Below, piece by piece: positions 1-10,996 of a stretch of DNA of 34,091 bases. Below the pieces are notes generated by a model. That model saw only the letters and a list, made by a program, of their open reading frames with translations. It made no database searches and had not been told where the DNA came from. The translations under genes and the position numbers were made by a program. The stretch comes from Pavlovales sp. CCMP2436. Lineage: Eukaryota; Haptophyta; Pavlovophyceae; Pavlovales. The DNA is taken from contig MU631309.1 in NCBI GenBank assembly GCA_026770615.1, positions 329,283-363,373 of the forward strand. The letters are read 5' to 3'. Each line of letters opens with the position of its first letter. Position 1 is the first letter of the stretch.

Positions 1-2
1 TC

Positions 3-1504
3 CTCGAGCGGCCGTCGATCGCGGAGCGAATCGGGCGTGACTTCTTCGCCGCACCCGGGTCGCAGGGCTGGCGGAAGTTCGGCGACTCCGGCTCACGCCT
101 CGGCGCGGCAATCATCGCGACCGGCACCGCCCTGCACGCTCGCGTGCCACCCGGGTACACGGGCGAGCTCCGCGTACTACGTGTGCCCCCAGAGGAGATG
201 GGCCTGCGCGGCAAGGGGCTGCACAGCGCTGGCCTGCAGGCGGCCATCACGTCGGACCTTCAGCAGATTGAGCACGAGACGCTGAGTGAGCAGCTCGCGC
301 ACCGGCCGCGTGGAGACCGCCAGATGCAGCTCTTCCGCAACATCTCGCGAGGGAGCATGAGCACGAGACGCTGAGTGAGCAGCTCGCGCACCGGCCGCGT
401 GGAGACCGCCAGATGCAGCTCTTCCGCAACATCTCGCGCGAGAGCATGATCGTCTTCACGGTACTCCCTGCCGATCTCGCCAAGGTGCCCAACGACGAGT
501 GGACCGAGATATCCGGACGCGCCCTCGGCCTCCCGAGCCCCGCGTGCGCTCACCCCGTCGGGCGCCCACTCCCCCAGGTCTCCGGCCGCAACACCACACA
601 CATCGACCCCTACGGGGACACGCTCGCTGCAGCCACCAATTTCCAGGGCGGCCACTTCGCCAAGCTCCAGCACGACCCCGTCGTCAGGGCGGTCGCGCGC
701 TTCGCGACCGTGTATGGCTGCACCCAAGCCCAGGCGGAGAACTCAGAGATTTTCGGCTCCGTTCTGCGGCAGAACCCCGGTTCGATGCGGACCGAGGAGG
801 CGCTTCTCCGCGCGCGCGCGGCTACAGTCGACGTCTATGTGGAGCTCGACCAGCCTGATGGACAGGCCGCCGTTGGTCACATCGTCGAGATGAAGACGGT
901 CCACTACGGCTTGACGCACTACAACGCGGTCGCGCCGACGCGCGGCCACGCGGTAGAGAACCGCTCGGTCAAGCTCGACGCTGAGCGCAGGAGGCAGCTC
1001 CAGCAGACCGATCGCAAGGTTTTCGGCACGCGAGAGGACCAGGTGGGACCGATGGAGCTGCGCCTCAACGGCTTCCCCCCCGTCATCGGCATAGCAACCG
1101 GCGGCTTCGGGGAGCAGTCAAAGAGCCTCGACAACCTTCTCAAGAACTTCGCTGGCATGGGTGCGGAGACGTGGATGGGCAAGCTCAGCGCGCCGACGAC
1201 GATGCAGGCGCGCAATACGCTTCTCGGGCTCATGCGCAAGGAGCTCGGAGTGATCGTGGCGCGCGGCTACGCCAGGCTCATCCTTGCCCGCGCGCGCTCG
1301 CTGCACACTCAGACTGCGCGCGCGGCCGCTGGTGCCCGGGGTGCACCTTGGTTCCAGCGCACCGGCCGCTCGGCAAACGGGCCCGAGGACACCCCTGCGC
1401 ACGCGGACGGCGCGTACCGTGACGACAACTGGCGCAGCCACAATGCCGACCGGGGCGCACGCCTCGGCCGCGGCGGCCGTGGCGGACAGGACACACGCAC
1501 CTAA
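3..1504 (+). pseudogene. Retroelement ORF C-terminal region with possible PD-(D/E)XK nuclease core (frameshifted)
   Basis: An ORF open from the window edge runs in frame from base 3 to about 358 and then continues in another frame from about 360 to the stop at 1504. The break is an 89-bp tandem duplication (270-447), which is not a multiple of three. In the downstream part, an acidic strand (VDVYVELD) followed about 20 residues later by VEMKTVHYG resembles the D...ExK core of PD-(D/E)XK nucleases. Restriction-like endonucleases of that fold sit C-terminal to the reverse transcriptase in CRE/R2/NeSL-type LINEs. A stretch near the end (ARGYARLILAR) is close to one in LINE-B at 24379-24555. The C-tail is Gly/Arg-rich. 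The nuclease reading rests on motif spacing only; an unrelated repeat-encoded protein is possible. Confidence 0.5.
270..447 (+). repeat. 89-bp direct tandem duplication
   Basis: Bases 270-358 and 359-447 are nearly identical (both begin GAGCACGAGACGCTGAGTGA). The period of 89 shifts the frame of the retroelement ORF and is the main reason this copy cannot encode an intact protein. Confidence 0.9.
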
Positions 1505-1919
1505 ATGGACGTGAGCGTTGTGTGTGTTGGGGGGTGAGGAGGGGGGGAACCTGTGGCAATTGCTACGAGTTCACCACCAACCTCACCTCTCTATCTCCAC
1601 CATCCCTGCTGCCAGGACTAACGTCTGACATCGACCAAGTCAGTGAGTGAACAACACCTGTTGAACCATGCTGAGCCGCTATATATATATACATAGTTAG
1701 AAGCCTCCTGTACCAGTGCCCGGCCCTCATGAACATTCATCAACTTCTGGCGCTGATGAATGAGCCAGTGAATGAGCGCGCGGGCACCAGCGGCCGTGAA
1801 TGAAGAGCTCACGAGGGTTCATTCAATGGCTCACTCATGAACTGTTCATCTGAAGGCACTCGTGAATTTACGCGAGGGTTAGATAGCATTGTTCTTTTTC
1901 ATATTTTCGTTCTGTGTTT

Positions 1920-1974
1920 GCTTACTTACCTGTCTATGGGAGGTTTTAAATCTACCATAGACAGGCAAGCAAGC
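1920..1974. repeat. Inverted repeat (hairpin)
   Basis: The arm at 1920-1941 pairs with 1953-1974 (19 of 22 positions) around an 11-bp spacer. It could be a MITE remnant or the edge of an older insertion; no target duplication was found. Confidence 0.7.
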
Positions 1975-3341
1975 TGTCCGCGCCGGGCCGATTGCCCTGT
2001 GCGCGATCCAGCCAAGCCCTCTGGAGTTCGACTCATGAACAGACTGCTATCGATCTGACGTTCATGTTCACTGAGCGCCGGCCAGCAGGCGAGCTCGCCG
2101 GGCCTTCGCGAGGCCCTCTCGCCAGCGGATGTTGGCTTTGACCGCACACACATGGCGAAGGGCGCTATCGACGGAGGTCGCTCGTAGTTCGCGAGGGCCG
2201 ACATCCCGACTCGACTCGACGCGACGCGACGCAACGTGACGCGACATGACGCGACGGGACGAACGTATCTTGCCCTGCGCGAGCGGCAGCGCATGGTCGC
2301 GCATGGTCGCGTTGCACAGGAGTCAGGACTAGATCGCAGGCGCGCATGAAGGAGCAACGTTACGCAGCTATTCACACCTGCTGATGAACGTTGTCCGTCG
2401 ACAGGAGCCCAGGCTCGTCGTTCTCGTTGCTCGCGACGTCGTAGATCAGAGCGCATGCCGAGGCGTGCATGCGCGACAGGTGCAATCACGGCGGCGAAGG
2501 CATCGCGGTTGAACTAGCTGCGCAACGACGAGACGCAACCGTGGTGCGCGAGCGAAGATGGTGCGTGAAGAACGTCGCTCGCGCGTCGATACGACGAACG
2601 CCCGACGGAGACAACGCTGTCCATGGCGTGTCGTTACAAACTAAAAAGTAGATTTGCAGTGAGGTACAGATGCAAGGACTGTAGCTGGGTAGCTGTACAT
2701 GGCCAGACCGTGCGCAGATCCATACGCCTCGCTATGACATTGACCCGCAAACCTGCACTGAAAAGAGTCTGATTTTTAAAATATAGCCGAAGGTCAGAAT
2801 GTCCGACGCCTCTCCGGTGATCTGCCTCCTCTCCGACGCCTCGCCGCTGCTCTGCCTCCTCGCTGGCGACCCTCTCCGCGCAATCATCAGTCGCAGGCCG
2901 CGTTCAACTCGCAGGCGCAGACTGCGGAGTGTCATATTATTAGCGATCATACTGTAGTTAGTGCTTGCAAATTAACGTACTGCATGAATTGGCTTTAGTA
3001 GTAAACTCTCTCTTTCGTACTGTCTAAAAGGACTGTAGTACTGACTGGCTCGTTGAAAGATTTGTATATTTATTTATAGACTAATTGAGCGCAGTCAAAA
3101 AGACACAAAGACAGAGCGTTTGAAGTTGTCAAGTATGAGATCAAGAAGAGAAGACGGAGCCTCCGCCCAGCCACTTTTCCCCGTTGACATACCGTGGAGC
3201 CCAACCCTCGGACCCCCTTTTTATCCCCAACGTCTCGTAGGCCGAACGCCGGGGCGCTTACGAGGAGAGGGCCCGTGGGTGCGTCCCGTGGAGCAGGCAC
3301 TCAGTGTAATTGTGTATGGGCCATCTATCGGAGAAAGTTGC

Positions 3342-3399
3342 TAAGAAACTCAGCCTCAGCCTCAAAAAGCGCCGTTCTTATTGCCCGCGATCCCCTGTT
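3342..3399 (-). mobile_element. MITE fragment (family with CAGGGGATCGCGGGCAATAA ends)
   Basis: The sequence around CTAAGAAACTCAGCCTCAGC followed by TTATTGCCCGCGATCCCCTG matches the ends of the copies at 29440-29598 and 32651-32799. Only one terminus and the adjoining subterminal block are present, so this copy is truncated. Confidence 0.6.
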
Positions 3400-3600
3400 G
3401 TTCTTCTCTGCGACTGGAAGACGTGACCTACGAAGGAATGAATATGTACGCTATCTCGGAGTGGTCCTGTTGCAGCAGCAGTACACCGCTTATCCCTGTT
3501 GACCTGGCCTGATAATCGCGGGCCGTCCAAGCAGTTAATTGCATGGTAATTCCATCAGCGCTGTGTGTCACGTGATGTACAGCGTGGGTTACATTTTAGC

Positions 3601-3823
3601 AGATCAAGTGTAACCACGGATCCACCTTAAGGCGCTGCGGATCCGACCAGAAGTCAGATCCAACCTAAATAGATTCTTGGATCCGTCAAAAAACAGATCC
3701 AGAATAAACTATCTGCAGATCCGCCAAAAAATAGATCCAAAATAAGGTATCCACGGATCCGAAACAAAAACAGATCCAGAAGTAAGCTCTCTGCGGATCC
3801 GCCAAAAATAATATCCAAAATAA
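3601..3823 (+). repeat. Foldback element, left arm (outer part)
   Basis: This part contains successive GGATCCG/AGATCCA subrepeats. It is reverse-complementary to the outer part of 10725-10996, with one additional subrepeat compared with the right arm. It ends at the AATAA target site of the copia insertion. Confidence 0.8.
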
Positions 3824-4083
3824 TGTTGGATACAGCCCTGGTGCGTCTCTCAGGTCTAGTCCTCTCGGCGCTAGCTGAAGGCAGCACTCGCTCCACGCGA
3901 GGCGCCAACAAGGGCAACGATGGTGTTCAAGTAAATGCAAAGATAAGTAACGTCCGCCTTTAAGGCTGCAGATATATCTTATGGCAGCAGATTCGCTCTG
4001 CTATCCGGACTGGTTCTCATCCTGTGATCGTCCAGTCCTGTTTCTGAGGCTCAGATCAGCTCCGAGCTGTCCATAGCCCGACA
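3824..4083 (-). repeat. Copia 3' LTR
   Basis: This 260-bp copy matches 10084-10348 end to end and starts TG / ends CA on either strand. It adjoins the AATAA duplication on its outer side and the polypurine tract on its inner side. Confidence 0.92.
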
Positions 4084-4092
4084 CTCCCCCTC
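4084..4092 (-). other. Polypurine tract of the copia element
   Basis: On the minus strand GAGGGGGAG lies immediately upstream of the 3' LTR, the expected site of plus-strand priming. Confidence 0.65.
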
Positions 4093-4096
4093 GCCA

Positions 4097-5700
4097 CTAG
4101 CGCGCGTCGAGGGAGACGCCGTGCATGATGGCGTCCACGTGGCGACGGAAGACAGCGAAGGTCGCGGGCTTGGTGAAGATGTCCGCGTGGTTGAGGTCGG
4201 TGTACACCTTCTCCATCTTGATCACGCCGAGCTCCTGCTTGTCGCGGATGTAGGGCCAGCGTAGGTCGATGTGCTTGGACCGACGGTGGTGCACCGGGTT
4301 GTTGACCAGGTGTATGGTCCCTTGGTTGTCCTCGAAATGGTGGTGGGCCCCGGCTCCGGGTTGTGGATGAAATCCACGAAGCTGCGAAGGTAGACCACCT
4401 CTCGCGTCGCCTCCGCGGCGGCGATGTATTCTGCCTCTGTGGAAGAGAGCGCGATCACAGACTGCAGGCAGCTGTACCACGAGATGGGCGTGCCATTGAA
4501 GAGCACGACGTACCCACTCGTCGACTTGCGCTTGACCGGGTCGTTGGCCCAATCTGCGTCCGCGTAACAGACGAGCCCCGGGTGCGTCGGGTCTTGCTTG
4601 AAGCGGAAGAGGAGCCCGAGCTTGGGGGTGCCGCGAAGGTAACGCAGCACGCGCGAGGCAGCGCCCATGTCGCACACGCGCGGCACGCTCATGCGGCGCG
4701 CAAGCATGCCGACAGCGTGTGCGAGGTCTGGCCTGCACGTGGTGCAGCAGAGCATGGTCGCGACGACAATATCCTGGTACAGGGTCGTGTCCTTGCGGTT
4801 GAGCAGCGTCTTGTCGGAAGCGATGCCCGCGCCGTCCTTGGAGTTGCCGCCGCTCGTGCCCGAGACCTCGGGCGTGCTCGTCGGGCGGTAGTCGGCCATG
4901 CCAAAGCGGCTGAGGATGCCCGTGATGTACTGGTTTAAGAGCAAATGAATGTCCTCGTCCGTGATGTCATACTTCGCGCCGAGGAACTTGGCGAGCTCCT
5001 CGTCAAGCTTGATCTCAAATTGCACCTTGAGCTTCTCCACGAGCTCGCGCGCGGCCAGCTCGTTCGAGCTCGCGTTGAGGATTAGGATGTCGTCAACGTA
5101 GAGCGCGATGGCGACGCAGCTCCCACTCGGCTCCTCCCGCAGGAAGACCGACGGCGCGCATGGCGATTGCTCCCATCCCTGCTCGATCAGCCGAGCGCGG
5201 ATGTTGAGAAACCACGCTCGCCCGGATTGCTTAAGCCTGGGGTGGGCGCGCAGCTGCTCGGCTGGGACCTTGAAGCCGGCTGGCGCCTCGACGCCCGAGT
5301 TCTGGCTGGGCGGGAACTCCGCGAGCACGCCCTTCTCCACGAGCAGCGAGTTGAGGAAGGCGACGGTCACGTCTCCCTTGTCGAGGAGCCTGGTGAGGTG
5401 TAGCGTGTGGCCGGACTGGAGGAACTTGCCGTACATCTTGGCCCCGGCCGCGACCATCACCTTGATCTGCTGCTCGCTGCGCGGCCGGGTTGAAGACCTC
5501 TCCAAAGTCCACGCCTTGCCGCTGCCGGCATCCTCACAGGACGATCCGCGCCTTGAAGCGTATGACCTGCGAGTTGCTGTTTGTCTTGAGCGTAGACCCA
5601 CCTGCAGTGCAGCACGGCGGTGTCTTTGTGCACGATCTTGGGTTTGTACGTGCCCATCTTCTTGTGCATGGCGAGGTGCTCGTTCATGGCGGCGATCCAT
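4097..5700 (-). pseudogene. pol: Copia reverse transcriptase and RNase H
   Basis: The conceptual protein shows the copia RT signatures DVTVAFLNSLL and LYVDDILIL (catalytic YVDD), then RNase H features CYADADWAND, STSGYV and LSSTEAEY, and finally DNQGTIHL, RSKHIDLR and ADIFTK. Reading shifts frame near 4350 between SSTEAEY and DNQGTIHL, and the region upstream of the RT core is in mixed frames. It ends at the stop next to the polypurine tract. The product would copy element RNA into DNA in cytoplasmic particles, but this copy cannot make an intact enzyme. Confidence 0.9.
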
Positions 5701-7154
5701 TGTACCGCGTGCTTGGAGGCGATGGCCTGCTTGTACGAGCTGGGGACGAAGACCGTGTTGCCGTTGAAGAAGGCCGTTGTGGCCAGGCGCGCGTGTGACT
5801 GCTCACGCGTCGGCTCTGCTGCGCAGCTGTGCCGCTCGGGGGCGCGCGTCCGCCGCGCGCCTGCGGTACTGCCGCGGGCGTGCTGCTCTGCGCAGCTGTG
5901 CTGCTCGAGGGCGCGCGTCCGCCACGCGCCTGCGGTGCTGCCGCGGGCGTGTTGCTCCGAGCAGCTGTGCCGCTCCGCGAGGCCCGGTCTTTGCGCAGCG
6001 GGTCGTGAGTCAGCGAGAGTGCTGGCTTTGGGATCGACTCGATAAAATTGCCCGCAGCCGAGCTAGTATCATCCGACTCCGACGCGTCGGCATCCTGGTC
6101 CGCTCGCCGCGGCCCGAAGTGCTCTTGCTCAACTTGGGTCGTGGCGATCGTGAGGTCCACCTCTGCGTCGAGTCTCCGCGGTCGCTAGGTCGAACTTGTC
6201 GAAAGAAGGCACACTCCCCCCCTCGATCGCGGCGCGCTCGTCGATGTGAACGTGCTGCAATTAGGTGACGTGCCCGTCATCGAGCAGAACGATGTGGCCG
6301 AGGATGTACCTCCAGGCCTTGTCGATCTGCAAGCCGTCGTACCCGTGCCCGATGATTCTCTTCTTGAGCGATGGCATCGAGAGCCTGCCCTTTGCCCTGA
6401 GCGTCGGTCCGAGCGCAAGCACGCGGCACTGGCTTCCCCACGAGATCAGGTGAGTGACGTCAGGCCTGCGGTTGAAAAAGAGCTCGTATGGAGTGACGTA
6501 ACGGGTGATGCCCGTTGCTTTATCCACGACCCCGTGCACCGCCAGCAGGTTTCTCCTCGCTACGGAGTTGCGCGCAGCCCAGTACCAATGCCGCTTGGCG
6601 ATGCGCGTGGTCTCGAGCGCCGCCCGCACGTCCGCCGCCAGGGTCTCGAAGCTCCGCTCGGCGACGCCGTTGGAGGACGGGTAGTGCGGGCAGGTGTTCA
6701 CGTTGGCGGCGAGACCATTCTCGAGGAGGACCTTGGCGAACGCCTCGCTGTTCATCGGCGTGCCGCCATCTGTATGAACGTGCCGCCGCTACCCCGCCCG
6801 AGCAGAAAATGCCCGCCGACGTGCGCGGCGAGGCCCAACTCGCTGAGCCAGAACTTGAGTAGCTTGGGGATTTCGGCCTAGGACTTGCAGAAGTAGATCC
6901 GCTTGAACTTGGAGTAGCCGTCGACGAAAATCACCGCGTACTTGATGCCGTTGCTCCTCGCTCAGCCCGACTGGCAGATTGTGCTTGGAGACTTGGTAGG
7001 CGTCGAGGTACGTGATCTCTCCCGGGGCTCGCGCAGCGCGCAGCGGCCGACTCCTTGTCGACCGTCGCATCTGAGCTCCGGCGAAAGTGAACAGGTTGGC
7101 GGTATCGGGTGCCGACGAGTCCATCCCGTCGACTGCAGCGCGCGTGCGCTGCAA
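5701..7154 (-). pseudogene. pol: Copia integrase and integrase-RT linker
   Basis: The best-preserved part (about 6261-6755) carries the C-terminal half of the integrase core, with the catalytic glutamate in YPSSNGVAERSFETL and then YELFFNRRPDVTHL and the copia-type hinge GYDGLQIDKAWRYI. The N-terminal half (about 6756-7154) is broken by stops and frame changes; KHNLPVGLSEEQ and a D-containing strand around 6910-6940 are discernible. The linker (5701-6160) is Ala/Pro/Ser-rich and contains an approximately 66-bp tandem repeat at 5815-5985. Confidence 0.8.
5815..5985 (-). repeat. Tandem repeat in copia linker
   Basis: Units containing GCAGCTGTG...GCGCGCGTCCGCC repeat about every 66 bp, encoding Ala/Pro/Gly/Arg-rich peptide. 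The same GCAGCTGTGCCGCTCGGGGG core recurs near 8155 in the gag-protease region, so the motif has spread within the element. Confidence 0.7.
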
Positions 7155-7258
7155 AAGTCTTGCGTCTGTAGTGCCAGTCCGCCGCGCCTACAGCCGGAGC
7201 CAGCTCGCCGAGGGGCGCCCCCTGCTCGGCTTGGATCTCGGCCGTGCAGCCGGGCCCC

Positions 7259-8113
7259 TTAGTTTCCCTGGCGCGTGTTGGAGTCCTGCCCGAGCGTCGG
7301 CGCGCTGTCGCCGCCGCCGCCGCCGCCGCCGCCACCGCCGGGCGCCCTGTGCGAGCGCTTGCGGTGGCTAACAGTTGGCGCTGCAGACGCCACGCCGTTC
7401 GCTAGCGTGGATGTCTCTGGGAGGCCATTCATGCGCGCGCGAACCATCGAGTTCTTGTCGATAGGGATGCGCCCACCGCCGACCTTTGTGAAGTCGAGGT
7501 AGGATCCCGTCGTGCTGAAGTGCACGTCGACCCCGTCCATGATGAGGCGCTGCACGGAGAGGAGGCGCGTTGAGACGTCGGCGAGGCCCCATCCGTGCAC
7601 CTCGAGCTCGACGGCCGTCTTGCCCTGGCCAAGCTGGAACTGCGCGAAGCCCTGGTTGGCGGCGGGGGAGCGGTGGTTGCCGCCCCACGCTACCGAGCCC
7701 TAGCACAACTGGTTGTCCACGGTGATGTCATCTGGCTTGAAAAGGTGCCGGTTGGCGCCCGAGTCCACGTTCAGGTAGACACTCCCATCCATCGGCTGCT
7801 GGTGAGCCGAGCGAGCGCGCGCGAGTTTGAAGGTGCCAATGTCGCGCTGCATGACGCGCCCCTCGAGCAGGCTCTTGGAGCGCGGCACATGGCGCCGCTC
7901 GGCCTTGCCCATGGCCAAGAAGGAGTTCTCCTCGCGCGCGGCCACCCCCTTGGGCCTCGGCTTGATGACATACTTGGGCGCCGGGTGCTTGGGGGGCTTG
8001 AACTCGCCGGGCCTCTGCGTGCGCGCGGCTGCGCGGCGCGCTGCAGCTTGCTCGAGCGTGGACTCTGCTGCGGGTGTGCGTGCAGGAAAGGGCGCGTGCT
8101 TGTCGCGCGGCAC
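7259..8113 (-). pseudogene. pol: Copia protease region
   Basis: The segment LNVDSGANRHLF contains the aspartic-protease active site in the copia form (D-S-G-A). Downstream, VHFSTTGSYLDFTKVGGGRI fits the strand pattern after the active site of copia proteases. The frame changes near 7700 and there is a polyglycine-coding (GCC)n run at about 7307-7340. The protease would cleave the Gag-Pol polyprotein. Confidence 0.8.
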
Positions 8114-8265
8114 GGGTGCCGCCGCGGGCTCCGCAGGCGGCGCGCTGCTGCGCGCAGCTGTGCCGCTCGGGGGCGCGCGTCCGTCGCTGGCCTGCGCGGC
8201 TGCGCGGCTGCGCGGCGCTTCAGCGCGGCTGCGCGGCGCTTCTGCCCGCCAGCCAGCTGCCAGCT

Positions 8266-10084
8266 GTAGTCATCGGACTCGGACTCGGAGGATTTGGACT
8301 CGTCTCCCGGGATGAGACCGGGGAGATCTTCGAAACTCTCTAGTAGGTCGAGCGTGGGCTCGAACGCGGGCGGGAGAGCGGACGGGGGAGCGGGCGGGAG
8401 GGCCAGGAATGCGGGTGGAAGAGCCGGGGTCCTGTAGAGCGATTCAAAGTGCTTGGTGTTAGCCTGGGTGTTCGTATCGCGCTGACCCGATTCGAGGCGG
8501 ATGGATTTGCGCACCAGCCCGCCGCCACTGCGCCCGCCGCGCCTGCCGCCGCCGCCTGCACCACTGCGCCCGTATGCGCCGCGGCCGCCGTCGCCGCGCC
8601 CGCCGAAGGTACCCCGCCCGCCACCTTCGCGGGCCGGCGAGCGCGCGCGGTTCTGCGGGCACTCGCGCTGCATGTGCGGGCCCCCGCAGATAAAGCAGGG
8701 TCCGGAACCGTAGGCGGCAAACGCCAAGGAGGTCTCGCCTTCGGCAGACTCGCCCATTGCCCGGCGCGCCTGCACGGTGGGGCCCTTGCACATGATGTTA
8801 TGCTGGCGCAGCTCGTTGAGCACGGACTGGAGGAGGTCTTCGTTCACCTCAGCGCGGGGCGTGCGCTTGACGCGCGCGATGATGGGTGCCATCACTGAGG
8901 TGGTTGGGATCACCTCGAGGATCTCGTAGAGCCGCGAGGCCAGTCCGTTCATGGAGACCGCCTCCGCGGCGACTCTTGCGTCGTTGACGAGTGTGAGCGC
9001 CACCTCGAGAGGGACCGACGACTTGATGTCGGCAAGGGGGCTCCTTGCCTTCACGTGCACGAGCATCTGCGAGCCAAAATCGTTCCGGCTGGAGCGCTGC
9101 ACGATGGAGTGGAAGATTTCTCAAAGATGTCGGACTGGGTGTCAAACTCGAGCACGCCGACCTGCATTTCAAGGGAGCGCATCTTGTCGTCAGCGATCTG
9201 CTCGTTGAGCACGCCGAGCGCGCAGGCCGCCGACTTGTTCCAGAGGCTGTCCATGTACTCGCTGAAGGAGTCGTACTTGCTCGCGTCGCTCTTGAGGCGA
9301 AGCTCACCTACCTTGACCTGCATGTCCGCAGCGATCTGGTCGAGCTTGCACTCAGCCCGGAGGATCACGCGCTTGGCATCAGCTCGGAAGCGCTGGATCT
9401 TGGAGGATGGCAGCATCAGCGCCGGCGTGGTAGGCGCTGAAGTCGGCTCCGATGCGAGTAGCGGCGCGAGCAGCAGCGACTGCGGTGCCTCGACCTTGAG
9501 GGTGACGACGATGGCGTTGAATGAGGGAGTCAGTGGCGGGGAACCCTCCTCCGACTTGTCACACGAGATGGCGGCTGACTCGAAAGTGCCGCGCACCATT
9601 GTTTTGCCGCCGTCTCCATTCGCGCCCGTCGTGTAGATCAGGTCGCTGTAGCGGGTCAGATCGGCCTCGATCTGCTCCTTCTCCGCCTCGGACGCGGAGC
9701 CATCGGACGCATACTTGAGGGCGAGGTTGCACAGGTTTTGGTCCGTCTCCATGGTGGCGCGCTCGTACTTGATTTAGCTCGCCATGCGCACCGCCTCGAT
9801 GTGGGAGCTAGCTCATGCGCGAACGCCTCAGCGACCGGGCCGCTGTCCTGCACCTTCTTGTTCACGAACTTGAGGCGCGGGATCAGCTCCTGCGTGTTCG
9901 TCTTGGGGCTAAGCTCGACGATGATCGGCAGGCTGGCCTTGGAGAGCGTCTTCTCGATCTCGCTCAGGAGCTGGTTCTTGGTCGACACCTCCTCGAGGTC
10001 GAACATGGTGTTCTTCTTGGTCCTTGTGTAGTTGTCCCGAGACGCACCGTCCAGGGTACGCGTGTTGTCACGCAATGAGCTCAT
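8266..10084 (-). pseudogene. gag: Copia gag (capsid and zinc knuckle)
   Basis: Reading begins near the inner edge of the 5' LTR (MSSLRDNTRT) and continues through at least three frame segments (about 10084-9760, 9752-9100, 9102-8266). A helical capsid-like part is followed by the zinc knuckle CFICGGPHMQREC. Its spacing is C-x2-C-x3-H-x4-C, one residue short of the usual C-x2-C-x4-H-x4-C. A Gly/Arg-rich RNA-binding stretch and an acidic Ser-rich linker come next. The product would package element RNA. Confidence 0.8.
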
Positions 10085-10348
10085 GTTGGATACAGCCCTG
10101 GTGCGTCTCTCAGGTCTAGTCCTCTCGGCGCTAGCTGGAGGCAGCACTCGCTCCACGCGAGGCGCCAACAGGGGCAACGATAGTGTTCAGGTAGCTGCAA
10201 AGATAAGTAACGTCCGCCTTAAAGGCTGCATGATATATCTTATGGCAGCAGATCCGCTCTGCTGCCGGAACTGGTTCTCATCCTGTGATCGATAGTCCAG
10301 TCCTGGTTCTGAGGCCCAGACCAGCTCTGAGCTGTCCGTAGCCCGACA
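10084..10348 (-). repeat. Copia 5' LTR
   Basis: This 265-bp copy is the partner of the LTR at 3824-4083. It is followed outward by AATAA (10349-10353). The primer-binding site should start directly inside it (TGAGCTCATTGCG on the minus strand); I could not match it to a tRNA from memory. Confidence 0.92.
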
Positions 10349-10489
10349 AATAAGGTATCCACGGATCTGACACAAAAACATACCCAAACCTAGCGTCAGC
10401 AGATCCCGGCCTGAGAAAGAGATCCAAACGGAGCGCCCACGGATCCGTCGAAAATAGAGCTTTGCACAGCTCGAACTCGGAGAACAGGT

Positions 10490-10612
10490 GCAACAGCTGC
10501 GGCGGCGGCTGCGGCGGCGGTGGCTGCGGCTGCGACGGCAGCGGCGGCTGCGACAGCGGCAGCGACACCAGCGGCGGCGGCGGCAGCTGCTACGGCGGCG
10601 GCCGCACCGGCT
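10490..10612. repeat. GGC/GCT-rich triplet repeat in foldback centre
   Basis: Imperfect GCGGC/GGCTGC triplets make up the loop between the two foldback arms. ORFs across it encode only Gly/Ser/Cys or Ala homopolymeric protein and are not credible genes. Confidence 0.75.
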
Positions 10613-10724
10613 ACTCGCGCGTAGGCATGGCGCATGCGCTCTCGCGTTCGAGCCGAAACTACGATGGCGCGTTCCCCGCTGTGGCAGGACCCGGACTTAC
10701 CGGACCTGGATCCACTGTGCAACT

Positions 10725-10996
10725 TTGGATCTTATTCTGTGCACAGCTCTATTTTCGACGGATCCGTGGGCGCTCCGTTTGGATCTCTTTTTCAGGCCGG
10801 GATCTGCTGACGCTAGGTTTGGATATGTTTTTGTGTCGGATCCGTGGATACCTTATTTTGGATCTGTTTTTTGGCGGATCTGCAAATAGTTTATTCTGGA
10901 TCTGTTTTTTGACGGATCCAAAATCGGTTTAGTTTAGATCTGATTTCGGGACGGATCCGCAGCGCCTCAAGGTGGATCCGTGGAGACATTTGATCT
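10725..10996 (-). repeat. Foldback element, right arm
   Basis: This is an uninterrupted arm. Its reverse complement reproduces the left-arm order, including ACGGATCCGTCGAAAATAGA near the inner end and CCACGGATCCACCTT near the outer end. It gives the pre-insertion sequence of the arm broken by copia. Confidence 0.8.

Larger units (their letters stand above)
1..1696 (+). mobile_element. LINE-like retroelement 'LINE-A', 3' portion
   Basis: The block contains the 3' part of a large ORF, a stop at about 1504, a G-rich and then pyrimidine-rich 3' UTR, and a terminal (TA)n tail near 1680-1696. The last ~220 bp recur at 15597-15846 as a 5'-truncated copy flanked by a 15-bp target duplication, and the last ~45 bp recur inverted at 32602-32650. 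A shared 3' end, variable 5' truncation and long target duplications are typical of target-primed reverse transcription. No reverse transcriptase is visible because the element runs off the left edge, so the LINE assignment is inferred from insertion behaviour. Confidence 0.6.
1697..3591. other. Intergenic, low-complexity GC-rich DNA without recognisable gene
   Basis: No ORF here has protein-like composition. Visible structure: an inverted repeat at 1920-1941/1953-1974 (22-bp arms, three mismatches by eye), a 5-bp (CGACG-type) periodic stretch at about 2205-2265, a weak duplicated TCTGCCTCCTC block at about 2815-2870, and a fragment of the CAGGGGATC-type MITE near 3342-3399. Confidence 0.6.
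3824..10348 (-). mobile_element. Ty1/copia LTR retrotransposon (near full length, decayed)
   Basis: Two LTRs (3824-4083 and 10084-10348) bracket gag, protease, integrase, reverse transcriptase and RNase H signatures on the minus strand. The order PR-INT-RT-RH, with integrase before reverse transcriptase, defines Ty1/copia rather than gypsy. The element is flanked by the 5-bp target duplication AATAA (3819-3823 and 10349-10353). A polypurine tract (GAGGGGGAG on the minus strand, 4084-4092) adjoins the 3' LTR. LTRs begin TGTCGGG and end CCAACA on the coding strand. By eye the LTRs differ at about 17 substitutions and 2 indels, so this is not a fresh insertion. Several frameshifts break the polyprotein. 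Confidence 0.93.
3601..10996. mobile_element. Foldback / long-TIR DNA element interrupted by a copia retrotransposon
   Basis: The left arm (3601-3823, resuming at 10354-10472) is the reverse complement of the right arm (about 10725-10996). Both outer ends read AGATCAA(G/A)TG inward. The arms are built of tandem subrepeats centred on GGATCCG...CAAAAA.AGATCCA, as in Foldback-type elements. Candidate 9-bp target duplications flank it: CATTTTAGC (3592-3600) and CATTTTGCC (10997-11005), 7 of 9 matching, which would suit a Mutator-like origin. Without the copia insert the element is about 0.87 kb. There is no transposase ORF, so it is non-autonomous. Confidence 0.75.

Noticed and set aside
413..1504. 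LINE-A ORF starting at the first Met after the duplication
   Set aside because: The preceding frame is open from base 3 and matches across the duplication, so the Met is internal.
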